Shown here piece by piece: positions 12,718-21,689 of a DNA stretch of 64,000 nt (position 1 is its first letter; the number at the start of each line of letters is the position of its first letter). The notes beneath the pieces were generated by a model. It worked only from the letters and a program-made list of their open reading frames with translations. It was not told the DNA's origin and searched no databases. Made by a program: the position numbers and the translations under genes. This stretch comes from Platycnemis pennipes (taxonomy: Eukaryota; Arthropoda; Insecta; Odonata; Platycnemididae), in assembly GCA_933228895.1 (NCBI GenBank), contig OW121849.1, positions 127,290,849-127,354,848 of the forward strand. Direction: 5' to 3'.

Positions 12718-13048
12718 ATGGAGATTCTACTGTATATTTTTGCTTGCACTTTTGAGCAGCTTTGATTTTTATGAAGTATGTAATGAGCTTTTGCTGAATA
12801 ATCTTGAACAGTATTATTGGTGTGAAGCTATTTGGTGATTTGTTCTTAAATTTATGCATTTTAGTACAATTTTGGCTTATTTAAATTCATGTTTTGTATT
12901 GCTTAATCTGGATATACTAAGTATTTTGAAAAAAAAACTTTTAAAATTTAAGCTAACTGAATGCTGATGCCAGCTTTGAACCTGCTTGCTAATTCTTAGT
13001 CTGTTTTCTCTCAAGATTATTCAAAAAAAATTCTTACGGGATTTCTAG

Positions 13049-13215
13049 TTTCATCAGAAGAGGTTCACCTAACCCCAGAGTCATCTCCTGAGCTCACAAA
13101 GAAGTCCTGGTTTGGAAGCCTCATGACCACTGAAAGAGATGAAACATTTACAGTGCTTGTAAGAGGGAAACCATTAGCTACTGTCAAAGCAGATCTTATC
13201 CATGCCTTTCTGTCT
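13049..13215 (+). CDS. sff: BRSK/SAD kinase, C-terminal exon A (internal)
   Basis: The exon runs from TTTCTAG| (acceptor; an alternative is 9 bases later) to the strong donor |GTAAGTATG. It encodes ...HLTPESSPELTKKSWFG, then SLMTTERDETFTVLVRG and KPLATVKADLIHAFLS. The LTPESSPEL-KKSWFG block and the KPL-KAD--HAFLS block are diagnostic of BRSK1/2 (SAD kinases; sugar-free frosting in Drosophila). The exon ends in phase 0. It opens the KA1-type domain that in this family regulates the kinase and binds membrane. BRSK kinases act in neuronal polarity and presynaptic organisation. The kinase and UBA-like regions are not in the window. Confidence 0.95.
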
Positions 13216-13377
13216 GTAAGTATGATGTTTTATGAATATTCCTTTTCATTTTATGTAGATGTACTTCTTTTGGAACTTTAGCAGCGTGATAGTGTTGTTC
13301 AAGGAGGAGGGAAAGAAATGGATTCAATGATTGCAAATGAGCCATGACATTAGCAAAAATACCCACTGATATGCTCT

Positions 13378-13492
13378 ATTGTATAATTTACACAAAAATC
13401 TTCCACCTTGACCGGGTCTTGAACCCAGATCCCCCTGATTTCCAACCAGGTGCATTAACCAGTTAAGCTACCAAATTGACCAAGGTTCCGTT
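13378..13492 (-). repeat. tRNA-derived SINE relic
   Basis: Read on the minus strand, a box-A-like TAGCTTAACTGGT (13470-13458) is followed by a box-B-like GGTTCAAGACCC (about 13424-13413). An anticodon-arm-like CCTGG-TTGGAAA-TCAGG lies between them, with GGA in the loop. The acceptor stem does not close and there is no proper 3' end, so it is a SINE or tRNA pseudogene rather than a working tRNA. It lies in the intron just after BRSK exon A. Confidence 0.7.
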
Positions 13493-13797
13493 ACTTAGCC
13501 TTAATTTTAAGGTGACAAAATCTGGAATGGAAAGATTGTGGTGTACCTGTATGGTCTTGAAATGCTAAAAATAGAGCTTTGTGTTGAGTAAAGAATTAAA
13601 TCATAAAATTACTACTATTAGTGAGCACATGATATTTTCACTGTAGAAGGTCCTCTGCCATAATTTTATTTATTTCCATGCATGATATTTATAGCTCTCT
13701 TGTAGGCTGTTTGACTTCTAAATCTTCAAAAAAATATTTCTATATTTTTTCAAGTTGGATTGACAAAAGTTTTGTCACTAAATATTTAATACAGCAG

Positions 13798-13983
13798 GTC
13801 CCGGTGGAGGCAGAGTAAATTCCTGTCAATCCCAGGGTCGCGGGTTGGAATTCTGCCTGGGGAGAATTTTCACTTTCTGGGGCATGGGTGCTTGTATCAT
13901 TCAATCTGTTAATTGGAAGAGAGGACTTTTGAGTCCTGAAATTCGCAGATTAAAATAAGACAAAAATAAATAATTAAAAATAA
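13798..13983 (+). repeat. tRNA-derived SINE
   Basis: The left part has a degenerate box A (GGTGGAGGCAGAGTAAA) and a box B-like GCGGGTTGGAATTCTG. A unique body and an A-rich tail with AAAATAAATAATTAAAAATA follow, ending where the mariner TIR begins at 13986. This layout is standard for a SINE. Its mode of spread would depend on a LINE partner, not identified here. Confidence 0.65.
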
Positions 13984-14077
13984 TATGAGGCACGTCCAGA
14001 AAGTAAGAATACAACACCTATTGAAAATCTAAAAATAAATATATTTTAATGAAATTTACGGAGTATGTGCCAAAATA

Positions 14078-15636
14078 CAGTGGAACTATGGTAGTACGAG
14101 TATGGCCTATTGCGAGACCCCTGCCATTACGAGAGATTGCAGGAGCACCGTCAATTGACCCTATGATTGCCATGTAAAAAAATACGGTTTTTACAAGACC
14201 CTTTTGGATTTGGCCCCCGCCATTGCGAGAGTATCCGTCACCGGAAAACAAACATCAAAAGTGGCCAACATCTGCCATAGCTTGCGATCTGTAAGCAATG
14301 CAATTAATATGAAGTGTTACGTATCAACTGCATGTTATAAATCACCATCCGATTAATTTACTGTTAATATTGGTGGAAATACTGCAGCATTAACAGTTAC
14401 GAATACATATTTGATCTTCTTTTGTTTCCCATGCGGTCGAGAGCACACTCGCAGGTCTGTGAGTTGAGAGCATTTCCAAGATAAACACCATGGCTAAAAC
14501 GCAAAACACTTAAGTGTTGGAAGGGAAAAACGGCAAGCTACTCAATTGTCTCTCCTAAATTTATTTCCATATTGTCTTTCACTCTATATTTATCAATGTT
14601 GAACATTATTGTGAGTTAATTTTATAATTTACAAGATTATTGAAGTTAGCAAATTATTATTTGTTACCTATACTTGTAACTGCTTGATGCAATGTAACGA
14701 ACGCGGTGCCAAAGGAGTAGCACTCTTAGTTTATGGACTTTCAATACGTCTATATTCCTTTCTATTTTTTGCTGCCACTATTGAGCATTTATATGAATTA
14801 ATACTTAACACATTTGTTGGTATAGGAGGGCTCTTTATTAGACCCATTTTTTCAGTCTTTTGTATCGTACTACCGTTGCGCATATACACCTGATAAAATT
14901 ACTTTAAGTACGTTGAGGGCCTAATGAAATCTTTAAAAAGAACTTATTGTGATACAACCGCTATTTCAATAAAATTGTTATACATGGTAAAGCAGATTGT
15001 TTTTGAATGTGGACATTACATCAGATGAAAGAAAACACCCTCCAAGGCAGGATCCTTCCACCAATTCCACAGTCTCTTTTCGTCTGCTGAAACAAATTCG
15101 ATACGTTATTCCAAACGGCTTCCGCGAAATGTCGCAAAGAAGGTGAATATACTGATCATAAAAATTAAGACTAACCAAGGTAAAGCATAAAGGCTAGTAA
15201 TAAATGCAATACATTTTTGAGTAATCAGTTATGGTTTAAATTTTTGGCGAAACTAATCAAAATTATGCAATGAACATTAGAAAAAGGAACGAGCATTAGA
15301 AAAGAGTAGCTTGGTCAGTTGTGTATTTGGGAAAATGGTTGGCAATTCGAGGCTTTTTGCATTTATTGGAGCAGGTACGGTGCTTTTGGATCCAATGGTT
15401 AGGTGGTAAATTAAGCAGGGATATGAATTACTGCAAAAACTTTCCCCTTCTCTCGGGATTTGTGCTCAGACTCTCCGGATGGAAACACTTCCGCCACCAT
15501 ACCAACCCGATTCCTGCAAAATTGTTGACGATAGGTTTCATGGCGATTATTTACACCAACCTCGGTAAGACGTTACTTGACTATAGCGAGGGTTTTCTTG
15601 GGCACCGTGAGGTCTCGTTTTAAAGAGGTTGTACTG
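14078..15636. mobile_element. pogo-like non-autonomous element nested in the mariner
   Basis: It begins CAGTGGAACTATGGTAGTAC and ends so that its reverse complement begins CAGTACAACCTCTTTAAAAC. TA occurs at 14076-14077 and 15637-15638. The shared CAGT..AAC start and TA target are pogo/Tigger features. The 1.56-kb interior, including CATTACGAGAG-type subterminal repeats, has no transposase that I recognise. It must be younger than the mariner it splits. Confidence 0.8.
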
Positions 15637-15671
15637 TATGTTATTATTTCTCCACATAATCGCAGTTGAGG

Positions 15672-16623
15672 TCAATGCATTTTGAAGCCTGGGAACCACT
15701 TTTGCATACCCTCATATACCTTCTGCTCCACCTCTTGAAGCCACTTTTTCACAGTCTCTATGACCTCCTCGTCATCGAAAAGCACCGCCCACTCAAGAAC
15801 TCCTTCAATTGAGTGAAAAGATGGTAATCCGAGGGTGCCACGTCCGGGGAGCAATGTCTCATCCAAACGACATGAGCAGGTCCTGAGTAAGCTGGGTGGC
15901 ATGGGGTCTGGTGTTGTCTTGAAGGAGTGACACAACGAGTCAGTATTCCCCTCCTTTGGTCTCTGATTTGTTTTTTTTAACTTCTTTAGAGTCTCACAGC
16001 ATTGATGGTGGTCCCTTTTGGCATGAAATCGACCAGCAAGATCCCATTCTGGTCCCAAAAGATGGATGCCATGATTTTCCTCTCTGAAAACTGAACTTTG
16101 AATGTTTTGGCTGCTGGAGGATGGATATGGTGTCACTGCAGAGACACAGAGAGAGTCTTTTTGACTAATGAGTATAGTGACACACCCATTTTGTCCCCAG
16201 TCACAATTGAGTCGAGGAAGGATTCACCCTCACTTTGAAAACGTTTAAGAAATTTGTGTGCAGCCACATTGCGATTTTCACAGTGTTCTGGAGTCAACAT
16301 TTTTGGCACCCGCTGTGTACACAACTTCCTAAACCCAAGTCTTTCAGACAGGATTTCACCCAGGAGACTCTGTCAAATGTGAGGGAAACTTTCTTTAAGG
16401 ATATCAAAAGGCACACGATGATCATCGTGAACTTTTTTTCAATCTGCTGCACAAGCTCTTCTGAAATGACAGACGGTCTCCCACTCCTTTCTTCATATTG
16501 GGTGTCAGTACGGCCTTCCTTAAATAATCTAATCCACTTGGTAACATTAGGACGATTCATTACCTCGGATCCATAGGTTTCCACAAGCTGGTAATGAATA
16601 CTGGCCACCAATTTGTTACGCAA
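15672..16623 (-). pseudogene. mariner transposase, frameshifted
   Basis: The N-terminal part, 16623-16294, reads MRNKLVASIHYQLVETYGS with NRPNVTKWIRLFKEGRTD and the linker ERSGRPSVISEELVQQIE, the usual HTH and HTH-linker pattern of mariner. LDSIVTGDK at about 16200 replaces the GDE block that normally carries the first catalytic Asp and its neighbour Glu. The C-terminal part, from about 15790 down, reads LFDDEEVIETVKKWLQEVEQ and GMQKWFPGFKM, typical of the end of the protein. Frames change at least twice and the catalytic centre is degraded, so no active DD34D enzyme can be made. Confidence 0.85.
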
Positions 16624-17269
16624 ATTGAGGAACCGAATGACTCAGCGAATCTCACATCTGCGGTAGGTGAAGCAAATGGAGGACAAACTGGTTGACATAT
16701 TAGGCTGTTACGACAACATTCCATAACAGACTGAGGTGTTTGATTTATTTTGACAGTTAGGAACCCCTCCACATGGCTAGGGTGCCAACTTTGAAAAAAA
16801 ATTCCCTATATCTTACACAGCCCTTGTATTCTTACTTTCTGGACATCCCTCGTACTTGATGGTGGGGCATCATGCTTTATAATTTTGAGAGCCACATAGA
16901 TATTATCAACACCCTTTATTTCAACCTTAAAGAGCTAGAACAAATTTTTTTATATATCTTAGTTAGATGCCACTTAAATTACATTACCCTCTCTTAAAAC
17001 ATCAACACTTCTGTATTCCTTGTAATGATTTGAAGCACTTTTGATTGGAAATATGAATTAATTGCTAATTCTTTAAAATATTGGAAAGAAAATCATATTT
17101 TGTCAGAGAATATCTGCTATCTATCTAAAAAAGAATAAAAGAAAAAAATTGAGTAATCTGCTAAATGTATATGCTTATCACTATATACTAATACTGACTG
17201 CGTATATTTATGTAAAAGAAATTATCAAAGGGTGATTAATGGTTTTCTCTACCTCTTAATTCCATGAAG

Positions 17270-17534
17270 ATATCTGAATTAAGTCACAGTGTGGCCAGCC
17301 CTATGTCCTTTAGAGTTGAGTACAAACGGGGAACTACTGCCCCAGCCATGTTTCAACGGCAAGTAAGGTTCCAGGTGGACATCTCACCAGTGAACAGGCC
17401 TGATGGAGGCTCATCACAACTTGCTCATGGAATGGGAGTGGCTACTAGTGATGGAGACTCAGTAGGAAACCATGGCTCCAATGGCTCAGCCACTAGGGAG
17501 TACTTATATGCCATCACATTCACCCTCCTGTCAG
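17270..17534 (+). CDS. sff: BRSK/SAD kinase, exon B (KA1 region)
   Basis: It starts after CCATGAAG| and ends at |GTATGCC. It continues exon A in phase 0 with ISELSHSVASPMSFRVEYKR, then PAMFQRQVRFQVDISPV and YLYAITFTLLSG. Vertebrate BRSK reads LSHSVxSxxSFRxEY, FQxPVKFQVDI and xxVTFTLLSG at the same places, so orthology is clear. A linker of about 30 residues rich in Gly, Ser and Asp (NRPDGGSSQLAHG...) is longer than in vertebrates. The exon is 265 bp, ending in phase 1. The mariner/pogo nest fills the intron before it. Confidence 0.96.
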
Positions 17535-18700
17535 GTATGCCAATAAGATAATTCAACTATCACATCACACACTACTCACTAAAATTATCCTAAATTGATT
17601 AACTAAATTGGATCTAATTTTTTTCCCTGCCAGGAACTCATGTATGCCTCACTGAATGTGACTACATGAGATTCATTTAATTATTGTTTAAGCTATAATT
17701 TTGATACAGTAATCGGCTTGCATGTACTCTAAAGTGATGTAATTTTTTATCTGGCTTTATGCATTCATTCTAATTTGATTCCTAAATTATTATTTGCATG
17801 CAATGTATTGTGAAAAATAACTAGTAAATATCACCAATTAGAATGTGATGATAGTTTTTATTTTATTTGATTCTTGTTGGAGATTATTGATGGAAAAACT
17901 TATTCATTAGCTTGTCTTTTCACATACTAGTGCTTATTTGCAATTATCACACTATTTTGAATTAATATCCCTATTTTTTAGCCAAGCCAAAGCTTTGACT
18001 AATGACAAATCATCAAAATATTCTTTTCATGTGTAAGCCTAAGTGAATCATAAGAAAATATAATTAATAGTCAGCATCAACTTATTTCAATTAAAAAATT
18101 AAAAAATATCATTCTTTTGTTTCATTTATACTAGAAATGATGAAGTCTCCAGTAGTCATTACAAATTATCTCTACCCTACATTAGCCCTCAAATGGAATC
18201 TATGGAAATTTCTTAATGCAGCTGTAAATTATGCATTTTTATCATTCAGGTTTCCATTATCTTCTTTTGAGGAGCTAATTGGTGTTCATTTAAATCTTCA
18301 CTACACTCAAAAATACCTTAACGTAGAAATATTCATGCAAATTTCCACGAGTATTTCTTTAAGGATCCATCTACAATGAGTAGCATATCTTTGCACACTC
18401 ATACTTCCCTTTGCTGAGCCCCCTCAGTGATAGAGCCTGGACACGTTTCCTAATTCTTTCTTTCATTGATCATTGCTGCTTTTTAAAGCAGTCAGTTATT
18501 TAATATTACTTTATATCTTGGCCAATAAAATGAAGTTTTTTACTTGGTGTGCACCCCATTGGCTGAGGTTAAAGCTAAAATTTTCATGCATCAGATTGTA
18601 TGATGCCTTGAAATTTCCCAACGCTACTTTCCCTACTTTTACCACACACTGCTTTGTGGCATGGTGAGCCATAGTTATGCCCTCTATCAATCATTTTTTT
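17535..18700. other. BRSK intron B-C, left part
   Basis: AT-rich intron sequence. A frame of 80 codons at 18137-18379 resembles nothing known. No inverted ends, SINE boxes or exon-like conserved peptides were found. Confidence 0.6.
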
Positions 18701-18939
18701 GAGATTAAATGACAGATAGCTTCAATACATTTGCAATGTTTGGTTTCAATACGTTGGCAATGTTTGCAATGTTTGGTGTGTCCAAAGTGGCACACAGAGC
18801 AATTATTTCAGCACGTGGAGCTGGGAGGGCGCTCGATCGATACCTCTATTTCACTCGATGGGTTGGCATGCGTGTCGAGCGAGTATACTCTTATTTCATA
18901 TACTTTGGCACTCAATCACCAAAAGGTTCATCACCCCTG
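18700..18939. mobile_element. possible hAT-like MITE fragment
   Basis: The right end, CAAAAGGTTCATCACCCCTG reading leftward as CAGGGGTGATGAACC, looks like a hAT terminal repeat. The interior TGGCACACAGAGCAATTATT with a GGGAGGGCGC block resembles hAT-family MITE bodies. No matching left terminus or 8-bp duplication of GTGTAGTG (18940-18947) was found, so the call is tentative. Confidence 0.35.
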
Positions 18940-19396
18940 GTGTAGTGCATCTTATGGACTAGGAAATATGGTCATAATTACTACTTATGCCTTAAGTGGC
19001 ATCATCTGCTTAGTTTCACCGTGTAAATTGGTTAAATATATTGTACCATGTCTATGCCAAAAATATACACAGATTAATACTGTGTTTTCACCCAGCGTGA
19101 GATCCAGTTAACTGAGTTTATGCAAAACAATTCCTTTCCTTGGCTATTGGTAAAATCTATATGGCATTGAAAATGGTTCTAAGTTTTAATAGAAAATAAC
19201 AAATCATTTGCCATTACAAACCATTATGAAGATGAAAACATCCCCTTATTTGATATTCTGACCGAAAAGCTTTCAATAATCAAATTTTTGCATATCAATT
19301 TGTTCAGTTTTCTTTTTTGCTTTCTGTGAATTATAACCACAGAGAAAAGATATTTGGCAACATGCAAAGTAGTAAAAGTGCTGGTATTTTTCTTAG

Positions 19397-19587
19397 GAAA
19401 CATTCGCCGCTTCCGAAGAGTCTGTGAACACATTCAATCCCAAGTGTGCAATTTGAATACGGGGAGGCGAGGGGGTCCGCCAGCTTCACCCAGAGCAACA
19501 AGAAAGTTTCCTGCTGAACTGAGTGAGAGCTCCAGTTGTGGTTCTGATACGTCCGACAGGCTTTCCCCCTATCCAGGAACAAGGCAG
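19397..19587 (+). CDS. sff: BRSK/SAD kinase, exon C
   Basis: It starts after TTTTTCTTAG| in phase 1 and ends at CAAGGCAG|GTAAGTATG in phase 0. The junction codon joins exon B's LLSG to NIRRFRRVCEHIQSQVCNLN, matching the RRFKRVxExIQxQ helix that closes the KA1-type domain of BRSK kinases. After it comes a low-complexity, Ser/Pro/Arg-rich stretch (GRRGGPPASPRATRK, SESSSCGSDTSDRLSPYP) with several possible Ser-Pro phosphosites. Confidence 0.95.
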
Positions 19588-19618
19588 GTAAGTATGTAAC
19601 GGAAAGGCATCACCTTAA

Positions 19619-19766
19619 CCCCTTTAGCATGGAATAAAGTTTTCCTTTCCACTCCCACAGTGGGGAAGACAATGTATTTTAAATGTAGAATATTTTGATA
19701 TATCTGTGCTCCCCACCATGTGAGTGCTAAGGTCAGGATATATATCCGCTCACCCCACCTAAGGGG
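19619..19766. mobile_element. piggyBac-like MITE (148 bp)
   Basis: TTAA at 19615-19618 and 19767-19770 flanks inverted ends CCCCTTTAG and CCTAAGGGG. TTAA target duplication is specific to piggyBac-type elements. It begins 31 bp after the exon C donor site of BRSK. Too short to code for anything. Confidence 0.72.
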
Positions 19767-19773
19767 TTAAGGC

Positions 19774-19881
19774 CATGTAGTGATTATAAGAAAGAAAAAT
19801 AAGTTTTTTTCTTTCTTATAATGGAAAATAACTTCCACAACGTAAACTCGCCAACCATTTCTTTTACATGTAGTGATTATA
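19774..19881. repeat. small hairpin insertion flanked by a 15-bp direct repeat
   Basis: CATGTAGTGATTATA occurs at 19774-19788 and again, identical, at 19867-19881. Between and overlapping the first copy is a hairpin with 17-bp arms, ATTATAAGAAAGAAAAA at 19783-19799 and its exact complement at 19806-19822. This looks like a short insertion with a target duplication. Confidence 0.6.
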
Positions 19882-20663
19882 TGAAGTAGTAAACATGCTC
19901 AAATCTTCAGCATTAAAGAAGGTGGGTTTGGCTTCACATTGTCAGTGCCACTAAATTGGTACCAAATCCATATTTCGGCCTTAGCAGGTCTATGCTAATG
20001 CTTCATGCTGAAGATAAATTTTGATTAAATGTTCGAGGTTGCAAAAAATGCATGATTGATGTAAATGTTTAGGCCTTATTTAAAATCCTTGTAATCTAAC
20101 CAAGCTTCTATGTAAATGCCCTTCAATCCAAAAAGGAGATATAACAAAAGTGGATTTTTTTCTATCACAAGGTAATACACAGGTTTATATTGTTCTGTTT
20201 TATTTTACAATTATATTTTGTCAGCCTCAAAGTTGGGATTAACAATTTAAAAAATTAATTATTAAAAATATTAATGATGAAAATTAATCGTTAAAAATGT
20301 GGTTAACTATTTAATTTAATCATTACTTTTTAGAAGAGTTAACTTTTAATCGTTAAATTTATGCATTAACTGATAGAAAACTAACTTCAGTTAATTTTTT
20401 TCGTTAATTTTTGGCGAATGTCGACCTGACCGGATTTGGGCACAAAGTTTGCCCAACAGACATATAGGAAAATAAAACGGTATCTAAGAATGCAAGGGTA
20501 GTTGTGCAAGAATACAATGAATAGGCCCAGGCAAACGAATACATCCAAACAAAAGCGGGGCTTAGGAAAGTGACCGTCAAAGTTTAGGAACGCACCCTCA
20601 GACGAGAAAACTTGAAACAACACGAAGAAAATGTCCTGGAGGGCTCGTATGCCTTACTCGGTG

Positions 20664-20709
20664 ACATCATGTCATAAATACTACATAGTTAGTATTTATG
20701 ACATGATGT
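20664..20709. repeat. 19-bp perfect inverted repeat
   Basis: ACATCATGTCATAAATACT at 20664-20682 is exactly complementary to 20691-20709, with the 8-base loop ACATAGTT. TGACATCTAGT then occurs twice just downstream. The hairpin adjoins a pogo-like remnant beginning near 20750 and may be its rearranged border. Confidence 0.8.
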
Positions 20710-20749
20710 TCTAGTTGGCTGACATCTAGTCTAGTTGATGACATCTAGT

Positions 20750-21680
20750 TATTATTTCTGGCCAAATGCTAATGGAGCAGGATAAACTATTTCATAAATA
20801 GACGTGATCAATCCAAAAGACGTGATGTGGGAAATTTCACGTGCAGGCAATAGCATTTCACAGTCAGTTCTAAAACACGCGTAGTTTAAATTGTGGCCTG
20901 CTTTAAGGTTTGATGTAGATGAAATAAGTGGGGATTTGAAAAATTTCATGTTTCTGAGGAAACATGAAATTCAAAAAATGATGATGGAGTATTCAAACAG
21001 CATCCATAACCCTGAATTACAGGAAATGGAATTGGTAAATTTAGACAAAAGGACAGTTAGCGGCCACGATACTCTCACCACACAACATTTCACAGATGAT
21101 GAAATCATTGAAATGGAAATTAATAACAAAAATCCGAATGGGGGTGAAGAAGATGAGCCTGAAATTGTTGAAGGAAGACTACTATTGATGATGGTCTTTG
21201 AAGAATCATCCAGTCCGTTTTCCCATGACGTAGTGATGGGCGTCCGTACAAATGACACCCATAGGTTGGGATCGTGCTGAATCAGCTGATAACAAATCAA
21301 GAGTGCTAGGAAATATGTTATGCAAAGCACAGCATAAGAAATATAAAGTTTTATACCCTTTTCCAATAATAATACGAAACTGTTACATGTGCAGCAATAT
21401 GCACATTCTTAGATTCCATTATTTTCACTCACTGCGCTACTTCGATACTCATAAATAATAACTTTGTGAATTAAGAAACCATTTCTTTCTGATTATTCAC
21501 GGTGACTCTTTTTAAATTCAGTAAATGGCAAAAGAATATATTTTGTTATAAATAATTGACTCCTTTCAATGAAAACTTCCCGGACGTCAAAAATACACCA
21601 GTTGCCATGCATAGTCTGCCAAAATCCCTAATTTGGCATCACTTCAGTCCTGACTGCACCAGATTAAAGATGCTCAACTG
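20750..21680 (+). mobile_element. truncated pogo-like element with transposase tail
   Basis: This is a relative, in opposite orientation, of the element at 45770-47316. Its right end, AGATTAAAGATGCTCAACTG with TA at 21681-21682, matches that element's termini. The frame at 20891-21280 (FDVDEISGDLKNFMFLRK, NSIHNPELQEMELVNLDK, HFTDDEIIEME) parallels the minus frame at 46451-46723. This is the C-terminal, acidic part of a Tigger/jerky-type transposase; the catalytic core is absent. The left end is lost. Confidence 0.75.
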
Positions 21681-21689
21681 TATCCCCAA

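Larger units (their letters stand above)
13986..16852 (-). mobile_element. mariner element interrupted by a nested element
   Basis: Terminal inverted repeats: left TGAGGCACGTCCAGAAAG, right (reverse complement) CGAGGGATGTCCAGAAAG, both continuing into TAAGAATACA. TA lies outside both ends (13984-13985 and 16853-16854). Removing the nested element at 14078-15636 and one TA leaves about 1.3 kb, the normal length of a mariner. A broken mariner transposase lies on the minus strand. The element is in the BRSK intron between exons A and B. Confidence 0.92.

Noticed and set aside
1..13048. Search for upstream BRSK exons (kinase, UBA)
   Set aside because: No kinase motifs such as HRDLKPEN or DFG in a splice-bounded frame were seen on the plus strand; those exons must lie outside the window.
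13378..13492. tRNA gene on the minus strand
   Set aside because: Box A and box B are present but the acceptor stem does not pair, so it is a SINE or tRNA pseudogene. The same holds at 36100, 52330 and 52667.
16235..16576. Plus-strand 113-codon frame
   Set aside because: It is the antisense shadow of the broken mariner transposase.
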